DNA from: Chromatiales bacterium
GTDB taxonomy: Bacteria > Pseudomonadota > Gammaproteobacteria > Steroidobacterales > GCA-2729495
Assembly: GCA_030614035.1 (NCBI GenBank)
Contig: JAUWKW010000005.1
Location: 1-16,159 of the forward strand
DNA: 16,159 nt
Direction: 5' to 3'
A model generated the notes under the pieces. It worked only from the letters and a program-made list of their open reading frames with translations, did not search any database and was not told where the DNA came from. Positions 1 through 6,395 of the stretch are shown here, piece by piece. Position numbers and translations under genes: made by a program. How positions within the stretch are numbered: position 1 is the stretch's first letter; every line of letters begins with the position of its first letter.

Positions 1-191
1 ATCGCGTGCTCGGGATAGCGCTGGTGGATGGTCTCGATAATTATTTGCTCTGAAGCGTGATCCGCTTGTGTGACATATTCATTTTGGGATTTGCGGGCAA
101 CTTCGAGTCCGCTGGGGCGACCAAAGTAGCGCAGCGTCATATCGCCGCCTTTCCGGGCAGCCTGAACGGCCGTGTTCAATAATGCCTGCAT
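1..191 (-). CDS. suhB: SuhB, inositol monophosphatase family protein (5' part only)
   Basis: The minus strand opens at an ATG (bases 191-189) and stays open for 63 codons to the left edge, where the gene is cut. The peptide begins MQALLNTAVQAARKGGDM and continues with EYVTQADHASEQIIIETI. This matches the N-terminal helix and the 'DFVTxxDxxAExxII' region of E. coli SuhB. The family hydrolyses inositol-1-phosphate using Mg2+. In E. coli SuhB also joins the rRNA transcription antitermination complex. The metal-binding motifs of the family lie further on and are outside the window. The gene is divergent from trmJ, and the suhB/trmJ pairing is the same as in E. coli, which supports the call. Identification is firm; activity cannot be judged from this fragment. 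Confidence 0.9.
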   Translation of the reverse strand, partial: MQALLNTAVQAARKGGDMTLRYFGRPSGLEVARKSQNEYVTQADHASEQIIIETIHQRYPEHA

Positions 192-303
192 GCGATCTTA
201 TCGTTGCGGAAACGCCCGCGGGCAACGGTCAGGGTAGAATAGCAAACCGAGAGTGGGTCGCAGCGTCTGCGCGACCGGACCTGAATAAACACTGGACCTG
301 ATC
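192..303. promoter_or_regulatory. Divergent suhB/trmJ intergenic region with weak promoter candidate
   Basis: This 112-base gap separates the start codons of two divergent genes, so it should hold promoters for both. The best -10-like hexamer on the plus strand is TAGAAT at 235-240. The nearest -35-like hexamer, TTGCGG at 204-209, is 25 bases away, which is too far for a standard sigma-70 promoter, so the assignment is weak. A GGA at 294-296, seven bases before the trmJ ATG, is the only Shine-Dalgarno-like match for that gene. I see no hairpin or repeated operator here, and no iscR gene nearby that would point to an IscR site. Confidence 0.3.
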
Positions 304-1080
304 ATGTCATTCCCTGTTCGATTCGTACTGTATCAGCCGACACATCCGGGCAATGTGGGGGCTAGTGCGCGCGCGATCAAAACCATGGGCTTTTCAGACC
401 TTGTATTGGTCAATCCCAGGAATTTCCCCAGTCCGGATGCGGATGCCCGGGCATCGGGTGCCGTGGATGTGTTGTCGGCCGCCAGCGTGGTCGGCAGTCT
501 AGCAGACGCGGTTGCGGATTGCGGTCTGATTATTGGTGCAAGCGCGAGGCGGCGTCGGCTAGGTTCATTGGAACTTAGTCCCAGACAGTGCGCTGCCGAA
601 CTGTTGGCGCATTGCGGACAGATGCCGGTAGCGATCGTATTTGGAACGGAGAGCGCAGGTCTTAGCAATACCGAACTGGATCTGTGCAACGGCACGACGT
701 ATATACCGGCAAATCCCGACTACAGTTCCTTGAACCTTGCCATGGCCGTTCAGGTCATCGCATATGAACTGCGGGTTGCGCAAGGGTACGAGGACGCGCC
801 GCAGGATCCGGAGTCGCCGCCAGCGAGTTCCGGCGATATGGAATTGTTTTACAAGCATCTTGAGCGGATGCTGCTCGCTACCGGATTTCTGAAGCCCGAT
901 AATCCTCGTTACCTGATGCGACGCCTACGTCGATTGTTTAATCGCACCCGGTTGGATCAGAACGAATTGAATATCATGCGCGGCATTTTGAGTGCGGTCG
1001 TACCGGGTTCGGGAGACGCTCCCGATGTCCCCGGCAACTCGGAGTCCGCTATCTCTGATCACCGCAACAGGGCCAGCTGA
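304..1080 (+). CDS. trmJ: TrmJ, tRNA (cytidine/uridine-2'-O-)-methyltransferase
   Basis: This 258-residue SPOUT methyltransferase should methylate the 2'-OH of nucleotide 32 in the tRNA anticodon loop using S-adenosylmethionine. E. coli TrmJ has 246 residues. The N-terminal SPOUT domain contains HPGNVGASARAIKTMGF (14-30), with Arg23 at the position of the E. coli catalytic arginine. It also has the GASARRRR segment (about 77-84), a VFGTESAGL motif and the knot-forming ANPDYSSLNLAMAVQVIAYE segment. The C-terminal tail has the family's 'F..HLE..LLATGF' and 'LRRLFNRTR...ELNIMRGIL' motifs. The usual arginine of the FGRE motif is threonine here, which the wider family tolerates. The stop overlaps the iscS start as TGATG, so the two are probably translationally coupled. 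TrmJ heads the isc operon in E. coli as well, which supports the call. Confidence 0.95.
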   Translation: MSFPVRFVLYQPTHPGNVGASARAIKTMGFSDLVLVNPRNFPSPDADARASGAVDVLSAASVVGSLADAVADCGLIIGASARRRRLGSLELSPRQCAAELLAHCGQMPVAIVFGTESAGLSNTELDLCNGTTYIPANPDYSSLNLAMAVQVIAYELRVAQGYEDAPQDPESPPASSGDMELFYKHLERMLLATGFLKPDNPRYLMRRLRRLFNRTRLDQNELNIMRGILSAVVPGSGDAPDVPGNSESAISDHRNRAS

Positions 1081-2261
1081 TGGAACTGCCGGTTTATCTC
1101 GATAACGCCTCGACCACGCCGTTGGATCCCCGCGTCGCAGACGCCATGGTGCGATGCCTGCAGTCCAGCGACGGTTTTGGTAACCCTTCGACTGACACCC
1201 ATGCGCTTGGACGCAAGGCGAGGGCGCAAGTCGAAGCGGCCCGCGATCAGGTGGCAGCGCTGATCAATGCTGCCCGCGGCGATATCATCTGGACCTCCGG
1301 GGCGACTGAGTCAGACAATCTTGCATTGATGGGCGCCGCTTCGTACCGCCGTGTTCGGGGGCATCACCTGGTGACGTCTGCGACGGAACACAAGGCGGTA
1401 CTGTCAACTTGCCAGCACCTTGAACAGCAAGGGTTTCGAATCACCTATCTGGAGCCTGATCGTGATGGGCTGATTGAGCCGGAGGCGGTCAAGGCCGCAA
1501 TTACATCCGATACGATTCTGGTTTCGATCATGCACGCGAACAACGAGATCGGGGTCGTCCACGACATTGCCGGCATCGGCGCTGTATGCCGCGAGGCAGA
1601 TGTGCTATTTCACGTCGACGCGGCGCAGAGCGCCGGCCGCCTGCCGCTGGATGTCCAGCGCCAGTGCATTGATCTGTTATCAGTGACCGCTCACAAAATG
1701 TATGGGCCCAAGGGTATTGGCGCACTGTTTTTGAACCGGCAGCGCTTGGGTCGGATTGAACCACTGATGCACGGTGGTGCCCAGGAGCGCGGGTTGCGAC
1801 CCGGCACCCTGCCGACGCACCAGATTGTTGGCATGGGCAAAGCGTTTGAATTGGCCGCCAGCGACATGGACCAGGATATTGTCCGCATCGCAAGCTTGCG
1901 CGATCGACTGTGGGACGGCATTCGCAGCGTGCCGGGCGTCGTGCTGAATGGCCATCCCCAGCAGCGACTCTGCAGCATACTTTGCGTCAGTGTAGGCGGG
2001 GTAGAAGGGGAAAGTCTGATGTTTGGCCTGCGCGACCTGGCCGTTACCAGTGGCGCAGCCTGCAACTCGGCTACCGATGAGCCTTCGTATGTCCTGCGCA
2101 GCCTGGGGCGTTCTGATCAGCTTGCGCACAGCTCCATTCGATTCAGCCTGGGCAGGTTCACAACCGCCGAGGAAGTTGATTTCGCGGCAACATCCTTCCG
2201 GCAGGCGGTCGATCATTTGCATGGCATGCTTCCGGATCGCCACGCGATCGCATCCGGCTGA
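1080..2261 (+). CDS. iscS: IscS-type cysteine desulfurase with shortened C-terminal tail
   Basis: This PLP enzyme removes sulfur from cysteine to give alanine and an enzyme persulfide, for Fe-S clusters or tRNA thiolation. The PLP lysine is Lys206 in SVTAHKMYGPKG and the persulfide cysteine is Cys328 in SGAACNSATDEPSYVLRSLG; both have the same numbers as in E. coli IscS. His104 of ATEHKAV and Asp180/Gln183 of HVDAAQ are also present. The protein has 393 residues against 404 in E. coli. The usual ending, around SPLWEMYKxGIDLNSVEW, is missing and replaced by HLHGMLPDRHAIASG. That tail is known to help E. coli IscS bind IscU, and the neighbouring IscU-like protein is itself degenerate. No iscR precedes the gene. 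The start ATG overlaps the trmJ stop. Desulfurase activity is very likely; its sulfur acceptor is uncertain. Confidence 0.93.
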   Translation: MELPVYLDNASTTPLDPRVADAMVRCLQSSDGFGNPSTDTHALGRKARAQVEAARDQVAALINAARGDIIWTSGATESDNLALMGAASYRRVRGHHLVTSATEHKAVLSTCQHLEQQGFRITYLEPDRDGLIEPEAVKAAITSDTILVSIMHANNEIGVVHDIAGIGAVCREADVLFHVDAAQSAGRLPLDVQRQCIDLLSVTAHKMYGPKGIGALFLNRQRLGRIEPLMHGGAQERGLRPGTLPTHQIVGMGKAFELAASDMDQDIVRIASLRDRLWDGIRSVPGVVLNGHPQQRLCSILCVSVGGVEGESLMFGLRDLAVTSGAACNSATDEPSYVLRSLGRSDQLAHSSIRFSLGRFTTAEEVDFAATSFRQAVDHLHGMLPDRHAIASG

Positions 2262-2265
2262 TCCA

Positions 2266-2282
2266 GTGGAACGCATTTCCAC
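2266..2282 (+). other. Small perfect hairpin between iscS and the IscU-like gene
   Basis: GTGGAA (2266-2271) and TTCCAC (2277-2282) are perfect inverted repeats around a five-base loop, CGCAT. The hairpin starts four bases after the iscS stop codon and lies before all candidate starts of the next gene. There is no T-run after it, so it is not an intrinsic terminator. It could protect an mRNA end or modulate translation of the next gene, but a six-pair stem can occur by chance. Confidence 0.35.
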
Positions 2283-2291
2283 ACCCCGACG

Positions 2292-2747
2292 ATGCCGCTG
2301 TGGACCGACGCGGCGACGCCACCACCCGATAGAGTGATTACCTTGGAATATTCGCCCGCAGTCGAACTCTATTTTCGCGAGCCGGTCAATCTGGGGTGCG
2401 CGGAGAATTTAGTGCCGCATCAGATTCAGGGCGAAGCCGGTTCGCTCGAGCAAGGAACCTGGATTGTCATTCAGGCGGGCGTCGAGGCGGGCCAGCTGGA
2501 GACGGTCAAATTTCTGGCCTATGGCTGCCCGCATACAATAGCTGCATGCTGTCGGATGACGGAGAAGCTGGCGGGTGCTGCAGTTGGGGAACTGGTAAAC
2601 TTCGCGCCCGATTGGCTGACCGATGAGTTGAACATTCCTGTCGAAAAAGCTGGTAAGCTATTGATATTGCAAGATGCTTTACGGGAATGTTTCGACAGAT
2701 GGAAGACAGCGGCCGGAGAAAACGATGGCAATTACGTTGACAGATAG
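2292..2747 (+). CDS. IscU/NifU-N family scaffold-like protein lacking most cluster ligands
   Basis: The protein aligns to E. coli IscU from [18 protein letters not shown] onward with a single one-residue gap before YGC and none over the 59 residues after it. In the 151-residue numbering, only Cys79 of [14 protein letters not shown] survives (IscU Cys63). IscU Cys37 is Leu52, Asp39 is Gln54, His105 is Gly121 and Cys106 is Lys122. The HscA-binding LPPVK motif reads IPVEK (115-119). It is therefore unlikely to build a [2Fe-2S] cluster in the canonical way. It may accept or relay sulfur from IscS, or act as an adaptor; the function is unknown. The ATG at 2292 has no Shine-Dalgarno and adds a proline-rich leader. 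GTG at 2334 or TTG at 2343, which matches the IscU N-terminus exactly, may be the true start. The end overlaps iscA by 23 bases. Confidence 0.8.
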   Translation: MPLWTDAATPPPDRVITLEYSPAVELYFREPVNLGCAENLVPHQIQGEAGSLEQGTWIVIQAGVEAGQLETVKFLAYGCPHTIAACCRMTEKLAGAAVGELVNFAPDWLTDELNIPVEKAGKLLILQDALRECFDRWKTAAGENDGNYVDR

Positions 2748-3048
2748 TGCGGCCGAGCGCGTACGCGAGTTCATCGCGAAGCGCGGGGCGACAGTAGGCC
2801 TGCGAGTGGGCGTAAAAAAGACCGGCTGTTCGGGTTTTGCTTACGTCATCAACTACGCAGAGCGCATCGAAACCGACGATGTCGTTTTTGAGGATGCGGG
2901 TGTCACCGTTATCGTCGACCGGGAAAGCCTTGGTCTGATTGACGGGACCGAGATCGATTTTGTCAAACAGGGCCTGAACGAGGCATTCAAGTTTCGCAAC
3001 CCCAAGGCTGCTGGAGAGTGTGGCTGCGGCGAAAGTTTCAGTATTTAG
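2725..3048 (+). CDS. iscA: IscA, A-type iron-sulfur carrier protein
   Basis: This 107-residue protein is the same length as E. coli IscA and starts in the same way, [17 protein letters not shown]-type carriers hold Fe or Fe-S clusters and pass them to [4Fe-4S] enzymes. The three ligand cysteines are intact: one in [14 protein letters not shown] and two in the C-terminal ECGCGESF. The family motifs [12 protein letters not shown] and [17 protein letters not shown] are also present. I chose ATG 2725 because GGAG (2715-2718) sits six bases upstream and the peptide then begins exactly as in the family; the frame remains open further upstream, inside the IscU-like gene. The gene overlaps that one by 23 bases, suggesting coupled translation. 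ErpA is the alternative family member, but the sequence is closest to IscA. Confidence 0.93.
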   Translation: MAITLTDSAAERVREFIAKRGATVGLRVGVKKTGCSGFAYVINYAERIETDDVVFEDAGVTVIVDRESLGLIDGTEIDFVKQGLNEAFKFRNPKAAGECGCGESFSI

Positions 3049-3065
3049 CCTGCGACAAGGCAAAG

Positions 3066-3497
3066 ATGGAAGAAAGAACATTATCGATTATTAAGCCCGA
3101 TGGAGTTGAAAAGAATCTCATCGGAGAAATAAACCGGCGTTTTGAACAGGCCGGATTGCGGATCATTGCTCTCAGGATGATGCATCTAACGCGCGATCAA
3201 GCCGAGGGATTTTATGCTGTGCATCGGGAACGACCGTTTTTTCCAGACTTGGTGACGTACATGACTTCGGGACCCGTCGTCGTACAGGTGCTAGCGGGTG
3301 ATGATGCCATCGCTTTGAACCGGGAACTCATGGGCGCCACGAACCCCGACGAAGCAGCAGCCGGAACAATCCGGGCCGACTTCGCGCGCAGTATTGAAGA
3401 GAATATTGTGCATGGCTCCGATGGACCTGACACGGCGCTGGCTGAGATAGATTTCTTTTTTGATGACGACGCGATATGTACGCGAACTCGTCTTTAG
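3066..3497 (+). CDS. ndk: Ndk, nucleoside diphosphate kinase
   Basis: Ndk transfers the gamma-phosphate from ATP to other nucleoside diphosphates through a phosphohistidine, balancing NTP and dNTP pools in the cytosol. The protein has 143 residues, identical in length to the E. coli enzyme. It opens with [18 protein letters not shown], holds the nucleotide-binding region [21 protein letters not shown], and has its active-site histidine at His116 in [17 protein letters not shown]. The end, [14 protein letters not shown], is typical. ATG 3066 is chosen because AAGG (3057-3060) lies five bases upstream and the peptide then starts at the family N-terminus. The gene follows iscA after 17 bases. 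In E. coli ndk is also upstream of rlmN, but hscBA, fdx, iscX and other genes lie between it and the isc genes; those are absent here. Confidence 0.96.
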   Translation: MEERTLSIIKPDGVEKNLIGEINRRFEQAGLRIIALRMMHLTRDQAEGFYAVHRERPFFPDLVTYMTSGPVVVQVLAGDDAIALNRELMGATNPDEAAAGTIRADFARSIEENIVHGSDGPDTALAEIDFFFDDDAICTRTRL

Positions 3498-3498
3498 C

Positions 3499-4599
3499 GT
3501 GTCTTCACCCTCTGTCAACCTGTTGGGAATGTCCCGGAGCGCTCTCGAACGATATTTCGTAGAGTGCGGCGAACGTCCATACCGCGCGAGGCAAATGATG
3601 CGCTGGATGTATGGGCGGTCGATTATCGATCCTGCTCAGATGACCGATTTAAGCGTCGGCCTGCGAGCCGCGCTGGCTACGACGGTGGAGACAGAGCTCC
3701 CACGCGTCAAGAAGCTGCAGCGAGCCACCGACGGCACCTTGAAGTGGTTGCTTGATGTAGGCGGTGGCCAGGAAATTGAGACAGTCTACATTCCGGAACC
3801 CCGACGCGGCACTCTTTGCATCTCATCACAGGCAGGCTGTGCGATGGATTGCTCGTTCTGTGCAACCGGAAAACAGGGTTTCAATCGCAATCTGACCGCC
3901 GCCGAAATTATCGGCCAAATCATTGTTGCGCGGCGTGCGCTGGATTCGCAAACTGCTGCAATCGGGATTTCGAATGTCGTTTTCATGGGTATGGGAGAGC
4001 CTCTGGCGAATTTGCGCGAGGTCGCGGAGGTTTGTGACTTGTTGACCGATGATTTCGGCCTCGCATTGTCGCGCAGACGGGTTACAGTCAGCACTTGCGG
4101 GCTGGTACCACAGATAGCTCGTCTGGCAAAGCTGACCAATGTGGCGCTGGCTGTCTCCCTGCATGCGAGTGAAGATGAATTACGAGATGAGCTTGTCCCC
4201 ATCAATCGGCGCCACCCGATCGGAGAGCTATTGGCTGCGTGCTGGAACTACGCCAGTGAAACGCGTTCGAGAGAAATAACCTTCGAGTACGTGATGTTGG
4301 ACGGAGTTAATGATACGCCGGCAGATGCCAGCCAACTGGCAGGCCTTTTAGCTGGTAAGCCGGCCAAGGTGAATCTGATCCCGTTCAATTCCTTTCCAGG
4401 CACGATTTATCAACGGTCACCACAGCGGGTTATTGATGATTTTCGGCAGGCACTGCTCGATCGTGGGATCATCGCGATTACGCGGCGAACGCGCGGTGAT
4501 GATATTGATGCGGCTTGCGGACAATTGGCGGGTTCTATCGATAATCGCGTTCTCAGACCCATGGCACAAAGATCCATTCACACAGTGACTCACTCATGA
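3499..4599 (+). CDS. rlmN: RlmN, dual-specificity 23S rRNA/tRNA adenine-C2 methyltransferase
   Basis: This radical-SAM enzyme makes 2-methyladenosine at 23S rRNA A2503 and tRNA A37. With the GTG start at 3499 it has 366 residues. The [4Fe-4S] cysteines are Cys114, Cys118 and Cys121 in GCAMDCSFCATGKQGF. Cys107 (E. coli Cys118) and Cys340 in DIDAACGQL (E. coli Cys355) are the resolving and methyl-carrying cysteines. The motif VVFMGMGEPL (160-169) and VNLIPFNSFPG (291-301) are also typical. The start is uncertain: GTG 3499 gives the usual short lead into VNLLGMSR and follows the ndk stop after one base. ATG 3463 would overlap ndk by 35 bases. Neither has a clear Shine-Dalgarno, so coupling to ndk is likely. 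The stop overlaps pilF as ATGA. Confidence 0.95.
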   Translation: MSSPSVNLLGMSRSALERYFVECGERPYRARQMMRWMYGRSIIDPAQMTDLSVGLRAALATTVETELPRVKKLQRATDGTLKWLLDVGGGQEIETVYIPEPRRGTLCISSQAGCAMDCSFCATGKQGFNRNLTAAEIIGQIIVARRALDSQTAAIGISNVVFMGMGEPLANLREVAEVCDLLTDDFGLALSRRRVTVSTCGLVPQIARLAKLTNVALAVSLHASEDELRDELVPINRRHPIGELLAACWNYASETRSREITFEYVMLDGVNDTPADASQLAGLLAGKPAKVNLIPFNSFPGTIYQRSPQRVIDDFRQALLDRGIIAITRRTRGDDIDAACGQLAGSIDNRVLRPMAQRSIHTVTHS

Positions 4600-5366
4600 C
4601 ATTTCTGCGGGCGATTGCGTTGGTGGCGACACTGGGCCTCGTCGGCTGCGTGACAACGCAGATGAGCGGAGATGCGTCACCGGTTGCGAACCCGAAAGAA
4701 GCGGCCCAGATCAATCAGGAACTCGGTATCGCCTACCTGCGGCAGGGCAATTATGAGCAGGCGCGAAACAAGCTCGAAAAAGCAGTCAATGACAACCCTG
4801 ACCTCGCTACTGCACACAGTGCTCTGGGGCTCGTTTACGAGCGTCTAGGCGCCATCGATAACGCGGAGGATGAATATCGCCGTGCAGTTCGCCTGGAAGG
4901 GAAGGATCCCAATACGCTGAATGCCCTGGCCGTTTTTCTCTGCGCGCAGAGAAACGAACCCGATGATGCGCTTCGCTACTTTGACAGAGCTTTAGAGTAT
5001 CCGCTGTACCCCAATCGGGTCATGCTGTTTACAAACGCGGGTGTTTGCGCCAGAAAAGTCGACCTGCAAATGTCAGAAGACTACTTTCGTCGAGCGTTGG
5101 CACTGGAACCGACGTCCAGCGCGGTTCTTCTGCAATTGAGCGATGTTTCGTTTCAGCAAGGCAACTACCTGCAGTCACGGGGATTTCTCGAGCGGTACAT
5201 CACGACCATCGGCGTGAGCCCCGCCGTCCTCTGGTTAGGCGTTCAGATAGAAACGGAGCTTGGCGATGCGAAGGCCGCTGAAATCTATGGCCAGCGTTTA
5301 AAATCCGAATTTCCGACCTCCATTGAAACCCGGATGTTACTGGAAAAAGAACGCGATGCCGGATAA
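4596..5366 (+). CDS. pilF: PilF/PilW, type IV pilus biogenesis lipoprotein with TPR repeats
   Basis: PilF is the outer-membrane pilotin that helps PilQ secretin form multimers for type IV pili. The 256-residue protein starts with a short lipoprotein signal, MTFLRAIALVATLGLVGC, whose lipobox cysteine is Cys18. Valine at +2 fits outer-membrane sorting. The mature part is a run of tetratricopeptide repeats, for example INQELGIAYLRQGNYEQARN, ATAHSALGLVYERLGAIDNA and SAVLLQLSDVSFQQGNYLQS. The position between rlmN and rodZ is that of pilF in Pseudomonas and many other gammaproteobacteria; E. coli lacks it. It implies pilus genes elsewhere in the genome, which I cannot see. The start overlaps the rlmN stop (ATGA), and the end overlaps rodZ by 11 bases. 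Confidence 0.9.
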   Translation: MTFLRAIALVATLGLVGCVTTQMSGDASPVANPKEAAQINQELGIAYLRQGNYEQARNKLEKAVNDNPDLATAHSALGLVYERLGAIDNAEDEYRRAVRLEGKDPNTLNALAVFLCAQRNEPDDALRYFDRALEYPLYPNRVMLFTNAGVCARKVDLQMSEDYFRRALALEPTSSAVLLQLSDVSFQQGNYLQSRGFLERYITTIGVSPAVLWLGVQIETELGDAKAAEIYGQRLKSEFPTSIETRMLLEKERDAG

Positions 5367-6384
5367 TGAGACAAACGCAGGCTCTGACGGAAGGGATGGT
5401 GGCGGCGCCATCTCCCTGGGCGAGCGACTAAGTTCGGCGCGCAATGCACGAGCGATAAGCCTGGAGCAGGCGGCGCGTACGCTACACTTGGACAAGACCG
5501 TAGTGGCTGCGCTGGAGGCCGAGCAATTCGAGGCCCGCGGGGCTGCAGTATTCGTCAAGGGACACCTTAGAAGTTACGCGGAGCTGTTGGGCTTGCCGCC
5601 GGACGATGTCATCGAAGCCTATCGCCAACTCGATCCGACGATAGACGAGTTACCGGCAACCGTAGAAAAGCAGCAATGGTCCGAACGCGTCAACGTGGCG
5701 CTGTGGAGTTTCTGGGCGATGGTCATTGTTGCGGCAATGCTGGTCGCCGTATACCTGTATGAAGGGGCTACAGATCGGGAAGCCGGCCGCATTCGGCAGC
5801 AGCGGCTTGCACCGAACGAGCCGGCGCCTGCTCTGATAGGCGGCACCGAAGCACGGCAACAGGCAGCTGAGCCGGTGGACAACAGCTTGCCGCCGCCAAG
5901 TACCGACCCGGTTCGTGGGGCCACAGCCGCATCGCCGCCGTCTGCAACAGAGGACCGCGGCATGGCTGACCCCGTAACCGAACCAGTACCTGCTCCAGAA
6001 CCGGTTGCTCCGGCCCCGGAAACTTTGGCCGCCGCAACAGCCGAACCCACCGAGCGCGCGCCCACAACGCCAGAATTCGCGGTCGTCAGAGCACCGGCAA
6101 TTTCAGGTCTTGCCGCCGTTGATCCGGACCGGACGCGCTTGAGTCTTATTTTCAGCGAGGATTCCTGGGTGGAGATCACCGATGCCACCGGCCGCCGCAT
6201 TCTATATGGACTGCAGCGCGGGGGCGCTCGACGGGAGCTGAGCGGCGAGCCTCCGGTAGTCGTGTTTTTGGGCAACGCGTCGGGCGTCGAGGTTTTGGTT
6301 GACGGTTCCGAGTACTCAATTTCCTCCGGCGCTCGACGGGGCAACACGGCCCGATTTGAAATCCAACCGGAAATCCAGCCCTAA
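5356..6384 (+). CDS. rodZ: RodZ, cytoskeletal/cell-shape protein (HTH, membrane span, DUF4115)
   Basis: RodZ is an inner-membrane protein that links the MreB cytoskeleton to the elongation machinery and supports rod shape. The 342 residues divide clearly. A cytoplasmic helix-turn-helix of the HTH_25 type spans about 19-90 (LGERLSSARNARAISLEQAA to DDVIEAYRQLDP). One membrane segment follows at about 113-135 (NVALWSFWAMVIVAAMLVAVYLY). A periplasmic linker rich in Pro, Ala, Glu and Thr runs from about 150 to 255. The C-terminal beta-rich DUF4115 domain (from about 258) has the family's SEDSWVEITDATGRRILYGLQ and PPVVVFLGNASGVEVLVDG. ATG 5356 is chosen because a purine-rich GGAAAAAGA precedes it by about five bases. 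The gene overlaps pilF and ends 11 bases before hisS, where E. coli has ispG. Confidence 0.92.
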   Translation: MPDNETNAGSDGRDGGGAISLGERLSSARNARAISLEQAARTLHLDKTVVAALEAEQFEARGAAVFVKGHLRSYAELLGLPPDDVIEAYRQLDPTIDELPATVEKQQWSERVNVALWSFWAMVIVAAMLVAVYLYEGATDREAGRIRQQRLAPNEPAPALIGGTEARQQAAEPVDNSLPPPSTDPVRGATAASPPSATEDRGMADPVTEPVPAPEPVAPAPETLAAATAEPTERAPTTPEFAVVRAPAISGLAAVDPDRTRLSLIFSEDSWVEITDATGRRILYGLQRGGARRELSGEPPVVVFLGNASGVEVLVDGSEYSISSGARRGNTARFEIQPEIQP

Positions 6385-6395
6385 GGCACACGTCG

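Noticed and set aside
640..680. Loss of the arginine in the TrmJ FGRE motif (FGTE here)
   Set aside because: This position varies in the SpoU/TrmH superfamily and the catalytic arginine near residue 23 and the GASARRRR segment are intact, so normal activity is likely.
6223..6340. Thirteen-base direct repeat GGCGCTCGACGGG at 6223-6235 and 6328-6340 in rodZ
   Set aside because: Both copies encode Gly-Ala-Arg-Arg within the DUF4115 domain; two copies only, so likely coincidence of codon choice rather than a mobile or regulatory repeat.
5619..6347. Open frame of 242 codons on the minus strand opposite rodZ
   Set aside because: It is antisense to a well-supported RodZ, has a composition (Ala, Ser, Gly, Arg rich) that simply mirrors the GC-rich Pro/Ala linker, and resembles no family I know.
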